NCBI GenBank assembly: GCA_002376725.1
Contig: DFOM01000016.1
Coordinates: 8,033 to 72,032 of the forward strand
From: Cloacimonetes bacterium UBA3541
GTDB lineage: Bacteria > Cloacimonadota > Cloacimonadia > Cloacimonadales > Cloacimonadaceae
Length of the DNA: 64,000 nucleotides
Direction of reading: 5' to 3'
Part shown: piece by piece, positions 26,448 through 35,824 of the stretch
How the letters are laid out: each line of letters begins with the position of its first letter
Numbering within the stretch: position 1 is the stretch's first letter
Program-made: the position numbers and the translations under genes
Notes under the pieces: model-generated
The model's database searches: none
What the model saw: only the letters and a program-made list of their open reading frames with translations
What the model was told of the DNA's origin: nothing

Positions 26448-27620
26448 TTAATATAAGGATTTAAGTTTGAATAGAGGATTTTTAACTTTAGAGAGAAATA
26501 TCATAGCAGCGATAATAAAAGGTTTATATCCTGCTTCTTGATAGGTGTGAATACGATAGCGTTCAAAGACGGATTTTTCAACCTCACCTTTAGGGCAACT
26601 TACACCAGAAATATCTGCAGGAAGACAATGTTCATAAAGTGCATTTCCATTGCGAGTAAGCTTCATCATTTCTTCTGTACATTCCCAATCCTGATGTCTG
26701 GCATTTTCAGCTAAACATTGCTTTTCCAGTTCTTGCAGTGCTTGCTGATTTTTTTCTCTTAATAGTCTGGTTCTTTCTTGCATAACGGTTATAGGAGCCC
26801 AGGATTTGGGATAAACTATATCGGCATCAGTAAAGGCATCTATCATAGAATGAGTGATACGGAAAGAACCTCCACTTTGTTCAGCGAAGGACTTTGCGAT
26901 ATCTATAGTTTCAGGGAGCAAGTCATATCCTTCTGGATAGGCTAAGACAACATCCATACCAAAACGAGACATTAGATTAATTATACCTTGAGGAACAGAA
27001 AGTGGTTTTCCATAAGAAGGAGAATAAGCCCAGCTCATAGCAATCTTTTTACCCCTTAATTGATTGAGGTCCCCAAAATAACTTTTTAGCTTCAGCAGGT
27101 CAGCCAGACATTGAGTGGGATGGTCTAAATCGCTTTGAAGATTTACAATCATAGGTCGTTGAGCGAGGACTCCATTTTGAAAGCCATCATTAACTGCTTG
27201 AGCAACTTCCAGCATATAGCTATGTCCTTCGCCAGGATAGATATCATCACGGATACCTATAACTTCAGTGAGAAACGATATCATATTAGCCGTTTCTCTA
27301 ACTGTTTCTCCATGAGCAATCTGAGATTTTACCTCATCCAGTTCTGCCAAAGCTAAACCGAGTGCGTTGACAGCAGAAGCAAAACTGAAACGAGTACGGG
27401 TGCTATTATCACGAAATATAGAAACAGCTAATCCATAATCAAAGATTTTGAAAGGTTTCTTTTCCCAATGTAGCATTTGAAGTATTTCCGCTGTAGCCAT
27501 AATAGCTTTCAAGTTATCCAGACTATTTTCCCAGGTAAGCAGAAAATCTCTTCCAAAAAGTTCTAGCTGGAGTTTCTCAAACTCCAGAAGACAGGATTTA
27601 ATCTTATCTTTATATTTCAT
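26448..27620 (-). CDS. ygeW: Knotted carbamoyltransferase YgeW
   Basis: A 390-residue member of the aspartate/ornithine carbamoyltransferase superfamily. The carbamoyl-phosphate loop appears as FRDNSTRTRFSFASA (near residue 70), with HGETVRETANMISF (near 105), LQSDLDHPTQCLADLLKLK (near 167) and HCLPADISG (near 330). The wording is that of YgeW rather than of the biosynthetic enzymes. In purine and selenium-linked clusters YgeW is thought to work backwards, phosphorolysing a carbamoylated intermediate to carbamoyl phosphate and so conserving energy; that role is a proposal from context. Confidence 0.88.
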   Translation of the reverse strand: MKYKDKIKSCLLEFEKLQLELFGRDFLLTWENSLDNLKAIMATAEILQMLHWEKKPFKIFDYGLAVSIFRDNSTRTRFSFASAVNALGLALAELDEVKSQIAHGETVRETANMISFLTEVIGIRDDIYPGEGHSYMLEVAQAVNDGFQNGVLAQRPMIVNLQSDLDHPTQCLADLLKLKSYFGDLNQLRGKKIAMSWAYSPSYGKPLSVPQGIINLMSRFGMDVVLAYPEGYDLLPETIDIAKSFAEQSGGSFRITHSMIDAFTDADIVYPKSWAPITVMQERTRLLREKNQQALQELEKQCLAENARHQDWECTEEMMKLTRNGNALYEHCLPADISGVSCPKGEVEKSVFERYRIHTYQEAGYKPFIIAAMIFLSKVKNPLFKLKSLY

Positions 27621-27637
27621 CTATTTCCTCAAATATA

Positions 27638-28102
27638 TTAGGGTTGCTTAAGGTCAAGTCTTTCTGCAGCAAGCATTATAGCATCAATAATCTGTTGATA
27701 ACCGGTACAGCGGCAAAGATTTCCTCTTATAGCTTGTCTCACTTGTTGTCTTGTAGGGTGCGGATTTTTCTTAAGTAAGGCATAAGCAGTTAAGACCATA
27801 CCGGGAGTACAGAAACCACATTGAATAGCACCTGCATCTATAAAAGCTTGTTGAATGGGATGTAATGTTCCATCTGGTAAAGCAACACCTTCTATGGTAA
27901 TAATATTGCAGTTTTCTACATCCTTAACTTTTAAACGGCAAGAAAGTTTTGGTTCACCATTGATGAGAATAGTGCAGGAACCACAAACTCCGATATCGCA
28001 ACCTATTTTAGTGCCGGTAAGAGAAAGGTCTTCTCTTAACCAGAGAGAAAGCTTTCTTTCAGGGTCATAATCGTAGTAATTAATACCATTAACCGTGATC
28101 AT
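27638..28102 (-). CDS. Molybdenum hydroxylase [2Fe-2S] small subunit
   Basis: A 154-residue electron-transfer subunit with two [2Fe-2S] clusters. The plant-type cluster ligands lie in CDIGVCGSCTIL (near residue 36) with a further Cys in LSCRLK (near 56). The helical cluster ligands are in QCGFCTPGM (near 95) and CRCTGY (near 130). It overlaps the large-subunit stop by 4 bp (ATGA), so the two are translated together. It is separate here, whereas E. coli XdhD fuses the same parts. Electrons would normally pass on to an FAD subunit, which is absent from this cluster. Confidence 0.92.
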   Translation of the reverse strand: MITVNGINYYDYDPERKLSLWLREDLSLTGTKIGCDIGVCGSCTILINGEPKLSCRLKVKDVENCNIITIEGVALPDGTLHPIQQAFIDAGAIQCGFCTPGMVLTAYALLKKNPHPTRQQVRQAIRGNLCRCTGYQQIIDAIMLAAERLDLKQP

Positions 28103-30333
28103 ATTTTTATCCTTATAGGCAAAGAATGATATCGTTTACCAGTAGCGTAATAAATAGCATTAGCTATAGCAGGTGCCATAAGTTCATTAGCTGGTTCTCC
28201 AATACCCTTGGCTCCAGAGGGAGATACCGGATCAGGATTTTCTATAAAGATAGCTTTCATTTCAGGCAAATCAATGCTTCTTGGAAGGCGATACTTGTTA
28301 AAATTAGTAGGGACAACTAAACCATTTTCGCAAGGACAATTTTCAAACAAGGCATAACCTGCACCCATAGCCATACCGCCATAATATTGTCCTTTTAATG
28401 CAAAAGGATTTACGGCTTTGCCAATATCGTGAGCAGCAATCATATTTAAAAGTTTTACTATTCCTGTTTTGGGGTCAACTTTCAGTTCTGCAGCCTGACA
28501 TCCGTACACCCAGGTGTAATAGGCATTACCCTGTCCAGTTTCTTCATCCCAGGATATTTGTGGAGGCTGAAAAACTCCAAATGCATAAGGATATATTTGG
28601 TTATTATAACAGAGTTTTATTGCTTCATCCCAGGACATAATCAATACGCCAGATGGATCCAGGAGCTGCGAATTTTCAAAATTTGAAACAGTTTTACCTG
28701 TATATTTTTGAACTGCTTCTCCTACAATTTGTTTTAAAATATTTGCCGCCTTGACTACTGCTCCTCCACCCATAATAGTTCCACGAGATGCTACAGTGGA
28801 ACCTCCATCAGGAATATTAGAAGTGGAAGGCATACGATAACGAATTCTTTCTAAAGGTAGCCCCAGTTGTTCTGCAGCAATAAGAATCATTGCAGATTCA
28901 GAGCCCTGTCCATTTTCAAAAACGCCTGTTTCCAATAAAACTGAACCATCAGGTTGAACATATAGAATAGCAGAGTTTACATCGGTTCCTTCTGCTCCAA
29001 GACTCACCCCACGATAGCAGATAGCCAGTCCGATTCCATACCATTCCTGGTGATTAGGATTACCAAAAGAGCAAAGCTGGCGTTTATTTTTATAATCACT
29101 TTCCTTCAAAACTGTATCCAGCACCTGATTTAAAGAAACTAGATGATTTTCCAGTACCTGTCCAGTGATGGTAGTAGAACCCTGTTTAACCATATTTATC
29201 TGTCGGAAAGTTATTTCATCTATTCCCAGCTTTTCTGCAGCAATTTCTACCAATTGTTCAACAGCAAAGTTTATTTGAGGGGAGCCAAAACCTCTCATAG
29301 CACCAGAGAAAATATTATTAGTATATACTCCATAGACATCCGTTTCAACATTAGGAACCTCATAACAACCACAGCTTTGAACGGTTGACCGCCAAGTGAC
29401 CCAAGGGGTAACACTACAATAGGCACCACCATCTGCTACAATGCGAGCTTTGACCGAAAGAATTTTTCCTTCTTTATTTAATCCCATACGATATCGCATC
29501 TTGTAAGGATGGCGTTTATAGCTTTCTCGCATACTCCATTCTCTAGTATAGGTGATTTTTACTGGTTTCTTAAGTATCCAAGCACAGAGAGCAGCACGTG
29601 CACAAACGAGTGCAGCTGTGTCATCTTTTCCTCCGAAACCGCCACCACTGGTTAAAAGTTTAACTTCTACATCCTTCAACTCAACACCTAAAGTTGAAGC
29701 AACAAAGCGACGAGTAGAAAAAGGATGTTGCATACTGCCAAAGACTTCCATCACTCCATCGCATCTTAAGTGACATATAGCTGATTCTGGTTCTAAATAG
29801 GAATGTTCAACTCGCGAGGTTGAGAATTCCTCTTCAATGATGATATCAGCTTCTTTTTCAGCGGACGTTACATCACCCCGACGAACACGATGGTAATTGG
29901 TTAGATTGGAAACGTGAGAAGGATGCAGGATATCAGCTTCTGGGTTCATTGCTTCTTCAGGGTCTAAAATAGGTTTCAAAGGTTGGAGTTCTATCTTGAT
30001 AGATGGAACAGCAGCTATAGCTTGTTCACGCGTCTTAGCCACAACTAACGCTAGTACATCACCTGTGGAATTGATATCTTTATCTACTAGCACTGGATAA
30101 TCCTTAATTATTTGTCCGTAATAGATATTTCCCGGAATATCTTTAGCAGTAATAACGGCTATCACTCCTGGTAGTTTTAAAGCGGCAGAAGTATCAAGAA
30201 AGATGAGTTTTGCTCGGGGTAATTCACTATAAATAGGAACAGCGTGTAACATATCGTGCAATTTTAGGTCATCAGTATAAATAGCCTGACCGGTAACTTT
30301 TGCGTGAGCATCATTCCTGAAAGCTTTTTTCAT
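28099..30333 (-). CDS. xdhD: Molybdenum hydroxylase large subunit (xanthine dehydrogenase-like)
   Basis: A 744-residue molybdopterin-binding subunit of the xanthine dehydrogenase/aldehyde oxidase family. It has the a/b hammerhead N-terminus (KVTGQAIYTDDL), the molybdenum-site segment SGGGFGGKDD (near residue 233), the MRGFGSPQINFAVE segment (near 345), GVFENGQGSESAM (near 467) and the catalytic-Glu region SGAKGIGEPANELMAPA near residue 712. Neighbours (ssnA, ygeY, ygeW, mocA) place it with the selenium-dependent hydroxylases linked to purine breakdown; it has no in-frame TGA selenocysteine codon, as expected for labile, non-Sec selenium. The exact substrate (xanthine, urate or other) is inferred. 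Confidence 0.87.
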   Translation of the reverse strand: MKKAFRNDAHAKVTGQAIYTDDLKLHDMLHAVPIYSELPRAKLIFLDTSAALKLPGVIAVITAKDIPGNIYYGQIIKDYPVLVDKDINSTGDVLALVVAKTREQAIAAVPSIKIELQPLKPILDPEEAMNPEADILHPSHVSNLTNYHRVRRGDVTSAEKEADIIIEEEFSTSRVEHSYLEPESAICHLRCDGVMEVFGSMQHPFSTRRFVASTLGVELKDVEVKLLTSGGGFGGKDDTAALVCARAALCAWILKKPVKITYTREWSMRESYKRHPYKMRYRMGLNKEGKILSVKARIVADGGAYCSVTPWVTWRSTVQSCGCYEVPNVETDVYGVYTNNIFSGAMRGFGSPQINFAVEQLVEIAAEKLGIDEITFRQINMVKQGSTTITGQVLENHLVSLNQVLDTVLKESDYKNKRQLCSFGNPNHQEWYGIGLAICYRGVSLGAEGTDVNSAILYVQPDGSVLLETGVFENGQGSESAMILIAAEQLGLPLERIRYRMPSTSNIPDGGSTVASRGTIMGGGAVVKAANILKQIVGEAVQKYTGKTVSNFENSQLLDPSGVLIMSWDEAIKLCYNNQIYPYAFGVFQPPQISWDEETGQGNAYYTWVYGCQAAELKVDPKTGIVKLLNMIAAHDIGKAVNPFALKGQYYGGMAMGAGYALFENCPCENGLVVPTNFNKYRLPRSIDLPEMKAIFIENPDPVSPSGAKGIGEPANELMAPAIANAIYYATGKRYHSLPIRIKI

Positions 30334-31321
30334 ATTTATACCTTTTAAAGCAGGACATTAAGTTCTTTGGTTTATAGATAGTCATTTCATCCAGATATGC
30401 TTGAGAGATAATTTTTGGTTCTACAAAGTTTTTAAACATACTGGAGTAAATAGTTCCTAAACCAGGTATTCCACAGGGAAGCAGTGGAAGATTATCTTTA
30501 AAGCGGTCTTTATCTTCAAGTTTAAAAGGACAATGGTCACTGGCTATAATATCAAAATATCCATCTTGCATAAGTTCTACTAAAAGTCCACGAGATTCTT
30601 CACTTCTGAATGGGGGAGTGCAAAGCCAGCGATGTGCATTTTCACCTATCAGTTGGTTTTCATTATAAATGAGATAATGTGGTGCAGTCTCACAGGTTAT
30701 AAGGGGATATTCGGATTTAGCCTCTTTAACTAAAATTGCAGCTTTAGGTGAGGAAATATGTACTATGTGTATTGGATGAGAATGTTTTATGGCTAAATTT
30801 AAGACCTTTTCTACGGCAACTATTTCTGCCAGTTCCGGTCTTCTGAGAGTATGGTCCAAAGGAGTATGAAAAGGGTGTTCAGCAGAAGATTGAGTTATAA
30901 TCCGGTCATCTTCACAATGGACTAAAATCCGAGTTTTAATATCCGAAAGTTCTTCCATCCAGTGTTCTATTTGTTCATAAGAGCTGTATAATCCAGATTC
31001 TTTATAAGTAGTATATAGTTTTAAGTCCCATCCTTCTTGTAAAAGAGGGAATAATTCTTCGGTTTTAGTATGAATTGGGGTCAAGTGCCAGTGAACTTTT
31101 CCGTTATAATTAAGTCTGGCTTTTTCTTGCATCTTTTTAAGTTTTGCCGTTAGAGAAAGACCAGCTTCTTCAGTTACAAATGCCCCAATGCCTGCAATTC
31201 CAGTTTCTTGAGCTATCTTCTCTAAATCAGGGAAATCATCTCTCAGTTCATATCCATTTATTTTTTCACCGATATGGACATGAAAATCACAGATTCCTGA
31301 AGGTTTATAATTTAATGGCAT
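30311..31321 (-). CDS. Short dihydropyrimidinase/dihydroorotase-like cyclic amidohydrolase
   Basis: Amidohydrolase-fold enzyme of 336 residues, shorter than hydantoinases (about 460) because the N- and C-terminal beta-sandwich parts are missing. Metal ligands remain: DFHVHIG (near residue 14), the bridging Lys in LKLYTTYKESG (near 108), LVHCEDD (near 137), HIVHISS (near 190) and SDHCPF (near 258). The position corresponds to hyuA in related purine clusters, so it probably opens a hydantoin- or imide-type ring made from the purine. It overlaps its upstream neighbour by 17 bp and the downstream gene by 23 bp. Confidence 0.78.
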   Translation of the reverse strand: MPLNYKPSGICDFHVHIGEKINGYELRDDFPDLEKIAQETGIAGIGAFVTEEAGLSLTAKLKKMQEKARLNYNGKVHWHLTPIHTKTEELFPLLQEGWDLKLYTTYKESGLYSSYEQIEHWMEELSDIKTRILVHCEDDRIITQSSAEHPFHTPLDHTLRRPELAEIVAVEKVLNLAIKHSHPIHIVHISSPKAAILVKEAKSEYPLITCETAPHYLIYNENQLIGENAHRWLCTPPFRSEESRGLLVELMQDGYFDIIASDHCPFKLEDKDRFKDNLPLLPCGIPGLGTIYSSMFKNFVEPKIISQAYLDEMTIYKPKNLMSCFKRYKYEKSFQE

Positions 31322-32462
31322 TGATATCCTTTAAGCCAGTTCCGGTGCTGAGCATAACTATTTTCTCTTCTGGTTTAATCCACTTATTGGTTAAAGCTTT
31401 TCGTAAACCAGAGAAAACTGCAGCTGAAGAAGGTTCAACAAAAATACCGGTCATTTGAGCTAAATATTTCTGGTCAGAAAGTATTTCATTATCAGATACA
31501 CGTACGGATTTTCCTTGAGTTTGATATAGAGCATTAACTGCCCAATGCGCATTAGCTGGAGTTTTCACTGAGATAGAATCAGCTATGGTCTGGGGATTAT
31601 GGGCATTATGATAAGTTCCCGTTTCCCAGTAAGCTGTAATTGCATCCGAACTTTCTGCTTGCACAGAAAGAAGTTTGGGTAAATGGTCAATTATACCGGC
31701 TGCTTTCAAATCAATAAAAGCTTTATAAATCCCACTTAAAATAACGCCATCGCCAACTGGAATAATAATCCAATCAGGGACATCGTTTAATTGAAGATAA
31801 ATCTCAATTCCAGCGGTCTTTTTTCCTTCAATAGTGAGTGGATTAAAAGCGGTATTTCTATTTAAACAATCGTTATTAGCGGAATAAGCAAGAGCAGAAT
31901 TGAAGGCATCGTCATAAGTTCCAGAAACTGTATAAAGCTTTGCTCCGTGTACTTTGATCTGGACAAGCTTTCCTTTAGGGATACTTTTAGGGACGAATAT
32001 TATGGCTTCTTTTCCAGCAGCTGCACAGATACAGGCAAGAGAGGAAGCAGCATTTCCTGTAGAAGCACAGACAATTTTATCTATACCCAATCTGATAGCA
32101 TCTGCTACAACTAATTCAGAAGCACGATCTTTCAAGGAACCACTGGGGTTAAGAGCATCGTTCTTAATAAATAAATTTGGCAGATTTAAGTTTTTATTAA
32201 GTCTATCAGGCTTAAAAAGAGGTGTATTTCCCACGGGAATAGGGGGGTAAAATTGCTCATCAAGAACACTGAACAATCTGGGATTTTGTTTCTTTTCCCA
32301 TTCTCGTGCAATGGCTTGATAATCAAATATAGCTTCTAAAACACCAATTAGAGGTGAACCGGTAATCCATTTTTTGCTACATTGAGTGCAGAGATAATGC
32401 ACCTCATCCAATTCATATTCTTTGCCGCAATTTATACAGCGCCAGTTCAGGAAATGGCTCAT
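31305..32462 (-). CDS. Threonine synthase-like PLP enzyme
   Basis: A 385-residue fold-type II PLP enzyme. It begins with a zinc-ribbon-like pair (WRCINCGKEY and LCTQCSKKW, residues 8-32), then has PVGNTPLF, the PLP Lys in NPSGSLKDRAS (near residue 110), STGNAASSLA for the carboxylate, and a C-terminal STGTGLKD. This is the threonine synthase layout, but the gene lies inside the purine cluster between ygeY and the hyuA-like gene, with overlaps of 4 and 17 bp. It may therefore act as a beta-elimination or replacement enzyme on a diamino acid product rather than in threonine synthesis. I cannot decide from sequence. Confidence 0.72.
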   Translation of the reverse strand: MSHFLNWRCINCGKEYELDEVHYLCTQCSKKWITGSPLIGVLEAIFDYQAIAREWEKKQNPRLFSVLDEQFYPPIPVGNTPLFKPDRLNKNLNLPNLFIKNDALNPSGSLKDRASELVVADAIRLGIDKIVCASTGNAASSLACICAAAGKEAIIFVPKSIPKGKLVQIKVHGAKLYTVSGTYDDAFNSALAYSANNDCLNRNTAFNPLTIEGKKTAGIEIYLQLNDVPDWIIIPVGDGVILSGIYKAFIDLKAAGIIDHLPKLLSVQAESSDAITAYWETGTYHNAHNPQTIADSISVKTPANAHWAVNALYQTQGKSVRVSDNEILSDQKYLAQMTGIFVEPSSAAVFSGLRKALTNKWIKPEEKIVMLSTGTGLKDINAIKL

Positions 32463-33652
32463 TGATTTAAAGCATAGATTAAAGCAGCATAAAAAGCTGC
32501 AGCTTCGGTTAAGTGGATAATAGGAATGGCTTCATTGGGTGCGTGTGCATACTCTTCATTACCAGGTCCCAACCCGATACAGGGTATATGATGCATTCCT
32601 GCTATGGCAACGCCATTGGTAGAAAAGGTCCATTTATCTATTTTAGGTTTTCGTCCTAAGGTCTTGCTATATGCTGTTTCAGCAATTTTTAGCCAAGGGG
32701 AATCTTCTGGAGTAACCCAAGTGGGATAGTATTTTTCGGTTGGATAGACCAATCCAGTATAAGAAGGTTCACTGTAGGTTAAAACCTGAATCCGGGCATC
32801 TGATTCTCCAGCTAATTGGCAAGCTTCCCTAACTTCCTGCATCGCTATTTCTTTGTTTTCACCCTGGGTGAGTCTACGGTCTAAATGCAGGCGAGCACTA
32901 TCTGGGACAGCACATTGTGAAGGTCCTGTGAAATAAACTTCTGTAGCAGCAATAGAGCCCTTACCAAGAAAGTCATCATAGCGTAAATGGTCATTTAGTT
33001 TCTCAATTTCCAGAGCAATGCGACTGATTTTATAGATAGCATTAATGCCTCTTTCTGGTGCTGAAGCATGGCAGGAACGACCCTGGACAAAAACTTGCAT
33101 CTCCATCCTACCACGATGTCCACGATATATATTCAAATTGGTGGGTTCAGTGATGACTACTAATTCAGGCAGGATTTGATCTTCTTTGATGATATATTGC
33201 CAGCATAGTCCATCGCAATCTTCTTCCATTACAGTACCGGTAAAATAGATACTATACTTTGTATTTAAATTTAGTTCTTTGATAATACGAGCAGCAGTAA
33301 GCATTGAAGCCATTCCACCTTCCTGGTCAACAGCTCCTCTTCCCCATACCATTCCATCCTTTATTTTAGGTTCAAAAGGATTAAAATCCCAAAGTGAAAG
33401 GTCTCCTGGATAAACTGTATCTATATGAGCATCAAAGGCAACGATATTTTTACCGGATCCTATTTTCCCTATAACATTTCCCAGAGGGTCTAAGAAAGCT
33501 TCATCAAATCCTGCTTTTTGCATTTCCCATAAGATATATTCTGCTAATTCTTTTTCTTTAGTGGAAAAAGCAGGTATGCGAATCATATCGGTCAGATAAC
33601 GAATACTTTCAGATTCGTATTCTAGGGCTTTAGCTAATATCTCTGAATACAT
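32459..33652 (-). CDS. ygeY: YgeY-type M20 selenium-metabolism hydrolase
   Basis: A 397-residue M20-family metallohydrolase with two-metal motifs: FDAHIDTVYPGD (near residue 74), GRGAVDQEGGMAS (bridging Asp, near 105) and MEEDCDGLCW (Glu pair, near 141). The wording matches the YgeY group rather than ArgE or DapE. It likely cleaves an amide or ureido bond of a ring-opened purine intermediate. The stop overlaps the next start by 4 bp and its own ATG lies 9 bp after the ssnA stop. Confidence 0.88.
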   Translation of the reverse strand: MYSEILAKALEYESESIRYLTDMIRIPAFSTKEKELAEYILWEMQKAGFDEAFLDPLGNVIGKIGSGKNIVAFDAHIDTVYPGDLSLWDFNPFEPKIKDGMVWGRGAVDQEGGMASMLTAARIIKELNLNTKYSIYFTGTVMEEDCDGLCWQYIIKEDQILPELVVITEPTNLNIYRGHRGRMEMQVFVQGRSCHASAPERGINAIYKISRIALEIEKLNDHLRYDDFLGKGSIAATEVYFTGPSQCAVPDSARLHLDRRLTQGENKEIAMQEVREACQLAGESDARIQVLTYSEPSYTGLVYPTEKYYPTWVTPEDSPWLKIAETAYSKTLGRKPKIDKWTFSTNGVAIAGMHHIPCIGLGPGNEEYAHAPNEAIPIIHLTEAAAFYAALIYALNQ

Positions 33653-33661
33653 TTCTATTCC

Positions 33662-34990
33662 TTAAAATCTATTCCATAAAGCAGTGGCAAGTTCACAACC
33701 TTTTTTACGCATTTCATTCTCGTCAAACGGTAGCATCAACTGACCATTCCACATTAAAATCTCTCCGGAACAGATAGTAGTATTAACAGTGGCTTGAGAG
33801 ATTCCATTAACTATATGTCCAATCCAGGTATCAATATTGAAAGGGGTATGTGGTTCATAATCTATTAGTATAATATCAGCAGGAGCTCCTTCAGCAATAA
33901 TACCAAAGTTTTTCCCCCAATATTTTTGAGCAATTTTAGGATTATTAAAGAGAAGGGTCTTAGTCATTTCTTCAAAACCTGTAGAGGGATTATTCTGTTT
34001 CAGATGTTGTGCCCAGATGCCAACTCTTAGTTCTTCCAACATATTAGTTGTCATAGCATCTGTTCCTAATCCAACTGTAATGCCTAGTTCATTCATTTTG
34101 CATACATCTGCTATACCTACAGCATTATTCAGATTGGATTGTGGGTTAGTTATTATTGTAGCTCCAGCTTCTGCAATTAACATCATCTCTCTGGCATTTA
34201 GATGAACTCCATGTGCTAAAAGACTATGACAATTCAAGAGGTCAAAATCGCATAATCTCTCTATCACTCTTTGTCCATAGTGCTGAATATTAAAAAGTTC
34301 ATCATACTCTCCTTCAGCTATATGAATGTGAATGCCACAATTAAGTTTATCTACCCAATCTGCTATTTCTTTTAATGAATCATCAGAAAGGGTGAAAGCC
34401 GCATGCATTCCAAAAAGTCCTTTAAGTCTTGAATTTTGTTCTTGAGATACCTGTTGCAACCAAGTTACATTTTCCAGAATACCTTCTTCGCATTTATCTA
34501 TTCCATCTCTATCGGAAACTTCATAGCAAAGAGAAGCACGGATTCCACAATCCTGGACTGCTTTAGCAATTTGAGATAAAGAGCCTTTTATAGCACCGGG
34601 ACTGGAATGATGGTCAAATATAGTAGTGCAGCCTGTTCTAATGGCATTCATAGCAGAAATTAACGCACTGATATAGATATCCTCAGCGCTAAGTTTTTTG
34701 TCCAGGCGCCACCAGAGATTTTCCAGCACTTCCAAAAAATCTTTAGCTGGAGATGCTTTGGTCAAGCCGGTTACTAAAGTACTATAAAAATGATGATGGG
34801 CATTAATTAAGCCAGGCATAACAATTTTTCCCTTAGCATCCAATCTCTCATAGGTTAGAGATTCTAGTTCTGTATCTTTTAGAATCTGGCTAATTTTCCC
34901 ATCTTCTACCAGTAATGAACAATCTTCCAATAAAGGTAGTGTAGGATTAAAGGTTAGGATTATTCCACCGTTAATTATATAGGGTTGCAT
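33662..34990 (-). CDS. ssnA: SsnA-type aminohydrolase, first gene of the purine cluster
   Basis: Amidohydrolase of 442 residues related to guanine and cytosine deaminases. Metal ligands: NAHHHFYSTL (near residue 65), HIHIAEGEYDE (near 223), LAHGVHLN (near 255) and LGTDAMTTNM (near 315). The segment LENLWWRLDKKL is characteristic of SsnA. It would remove an exocyclic amino group or open a heterocycle in purine breakdown. It heads a run of ten tightly packed genes (34990 to 23910) and is preceded by a promoter-like box. Confidence 0.87.
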   Translation of the reverse strand: MQPYIINGGIILTFNPTLPLLEDCSLLVEDGKISQILKDTELESLTYERLDAKGKIVMPGLINAHHHFYSTLVTGLTKASPAKDFLEVLENLWWRLDKKLSAEDIYISALISAMNAIRTGCTTIFDHHSSPGAIKGSLSQIAKAVQDCGIRASLCYEVSDRDGIDKCEEGILENVTWLQQVSQEQNSRLKGLFGMHAAFTLSDDSLKEIADWVDKLNCGIHIHIAEGEYDELFNIQHYGQRVIERLCDFDLLNCHSLLAHGVHLNAREMMLIAEAGATIITNPQSNLNNAVGIADVCKMNELGITVGLGTDAMTTNMLEELRVGIWAQHLKQNNPSTGFEEMTKTLLFNNPKIAQKYWGKNFGIIAEGAPADIILIDYEPHTPFNIDTWIGHIVNGISQATVNTTICSGEILMWNGQLMLPFDENEMRKKGCELATALWNRF

Positions 34991-35023
34991 TTTTTAACCC
35001 CTTCTTTTTATTTAATTTTATAA

Positions 35024-35049
35024 AAATTACATCTTATCCTTTCTGTCAA
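35024..35049 (-). promoter_or_regulatory. Candidate promoter of the purine cluster (TTGACA-N14-TAATTT)
   Basis: Minus-strand TTGACA (35049-35044), a 14-nt spacer, and TAATTT (35029-35024), 33 nt before the ssnA ATG. The same hexamer pair and spacing precede add. A TATAAA also lies just downstream but with a spacing (21 nt) too long for a standard promoter. Confidence 0.45.
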
Positions 35050-35151
35050 TGAGAAAAGCATAAATTTCTTACCTAAATGTTCAGATATAGTGTAAGATGG
35101 TAAAGCAATTATTATGCTACTAAATAGAACGGCTAGTAATATCAGATTATC

Positions 35152-35820
35152 TTATTTTTTACCTTTGATTTGAGCTGTATGTTCTCTTAGATAGTTCGGT
35201 TCCAGATTTGCGACATAGTCTAAATCATAAACTTCTGGTTGAGGGAAGATTTCTTCCAGCAAAAATAAACCAGCTGCACTAATAGGTAGATCAGGAACAG
35301 ATATAAAAGTTAATCCATTTTCCTCAGTGAGTGATTCAAGGGATTTGACACCTTTTTGTATAAGATAGCATTCTCTAGGTTTCCAGGATAGTATATCTTG
35401 TTGTGTGCACACTTGTGGAGGTTGGAGTTCTTCCAATTTCTCATTATAAAGTGCAGCATATACTTCATGCATTTTAGCATCAAGTGCCACAAGAATATCC
35501 TTACCACAATGATATCTTTGAAGCGCATAGAGATGTAGACTAGTATAAGTCAACAACGGTATTTTTAAAGCATAAGCCATACCCTTAGCTGTAGCAAGTC
35601 CTATTCTTAGTCCCGTAAATGAACCTGGACCGCTAGTAACTAATAAGGTCTCTATATCGGAGGGTTTATAACCACAGAACTTCATAGCTGCATCAATTTG
35701 TGGCATTAAAGTCTCACTGTGAGTTATGCGGATATCAAAGCAAGAAGACCAAGCTGTTTTTCCTTTATCCCATAAAGCTATGGAACCAGAGGACTGAGAA
35801 GTATCAATAGCTAATTTCAA
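35152..35820 (-). CDS. tsaB: tRNA threonylcarbamoyladenosine biosynthesis protein TsaB
   Basis: Partner of TsaD/TsaE in making t6A37 on ANN-decoding tRNAs. The 222-residue protein has the N-terminal LAIDTSQSSGSIAL, ITHSETLMPQID, VTSGPGSFTGLRIGLATAKG (the most diagnostic stretch, near residue 65) and a divergent C-terminus. The start is TTG at 35820, with AAGGA about 10 nt upstream; no ATG is available near it. It is the last gene of the oxygen-defence operon, 4 bp after the ferritin-like gene; the functional link is unclear. Confidence 0.93.
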   Translation of the reverse strand: MKLAIDTSQSSGSIALWDKGKTAWSSCFDIRITHSETLMPQIDAAMKFCGYKPSDIETLLVTSGPGSFTGLRIGLATAKGMAYALKIPLLTYTSLHLYALQRYHCGKDILVALDAKMHEVYAALYNEKLEELQPPQVCTQQDILSWKPRECYLIQKGVKSLESLTEENGLTFISVPDLPISAAGLFLLEEIFPQPEVYDLDYVANLEPNYLREHTAQIKGKK

Positions 35821-35824
35821 TACT

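Noticed and set aside
28099..30333. Possible selenocysteine codon in the molybdenum hydroxylase large subunit
   Set aside because: The frame is uninterrupted and no in-frame TGA occurs; selenium in this enzyme type is a labile non-Sec ligand.
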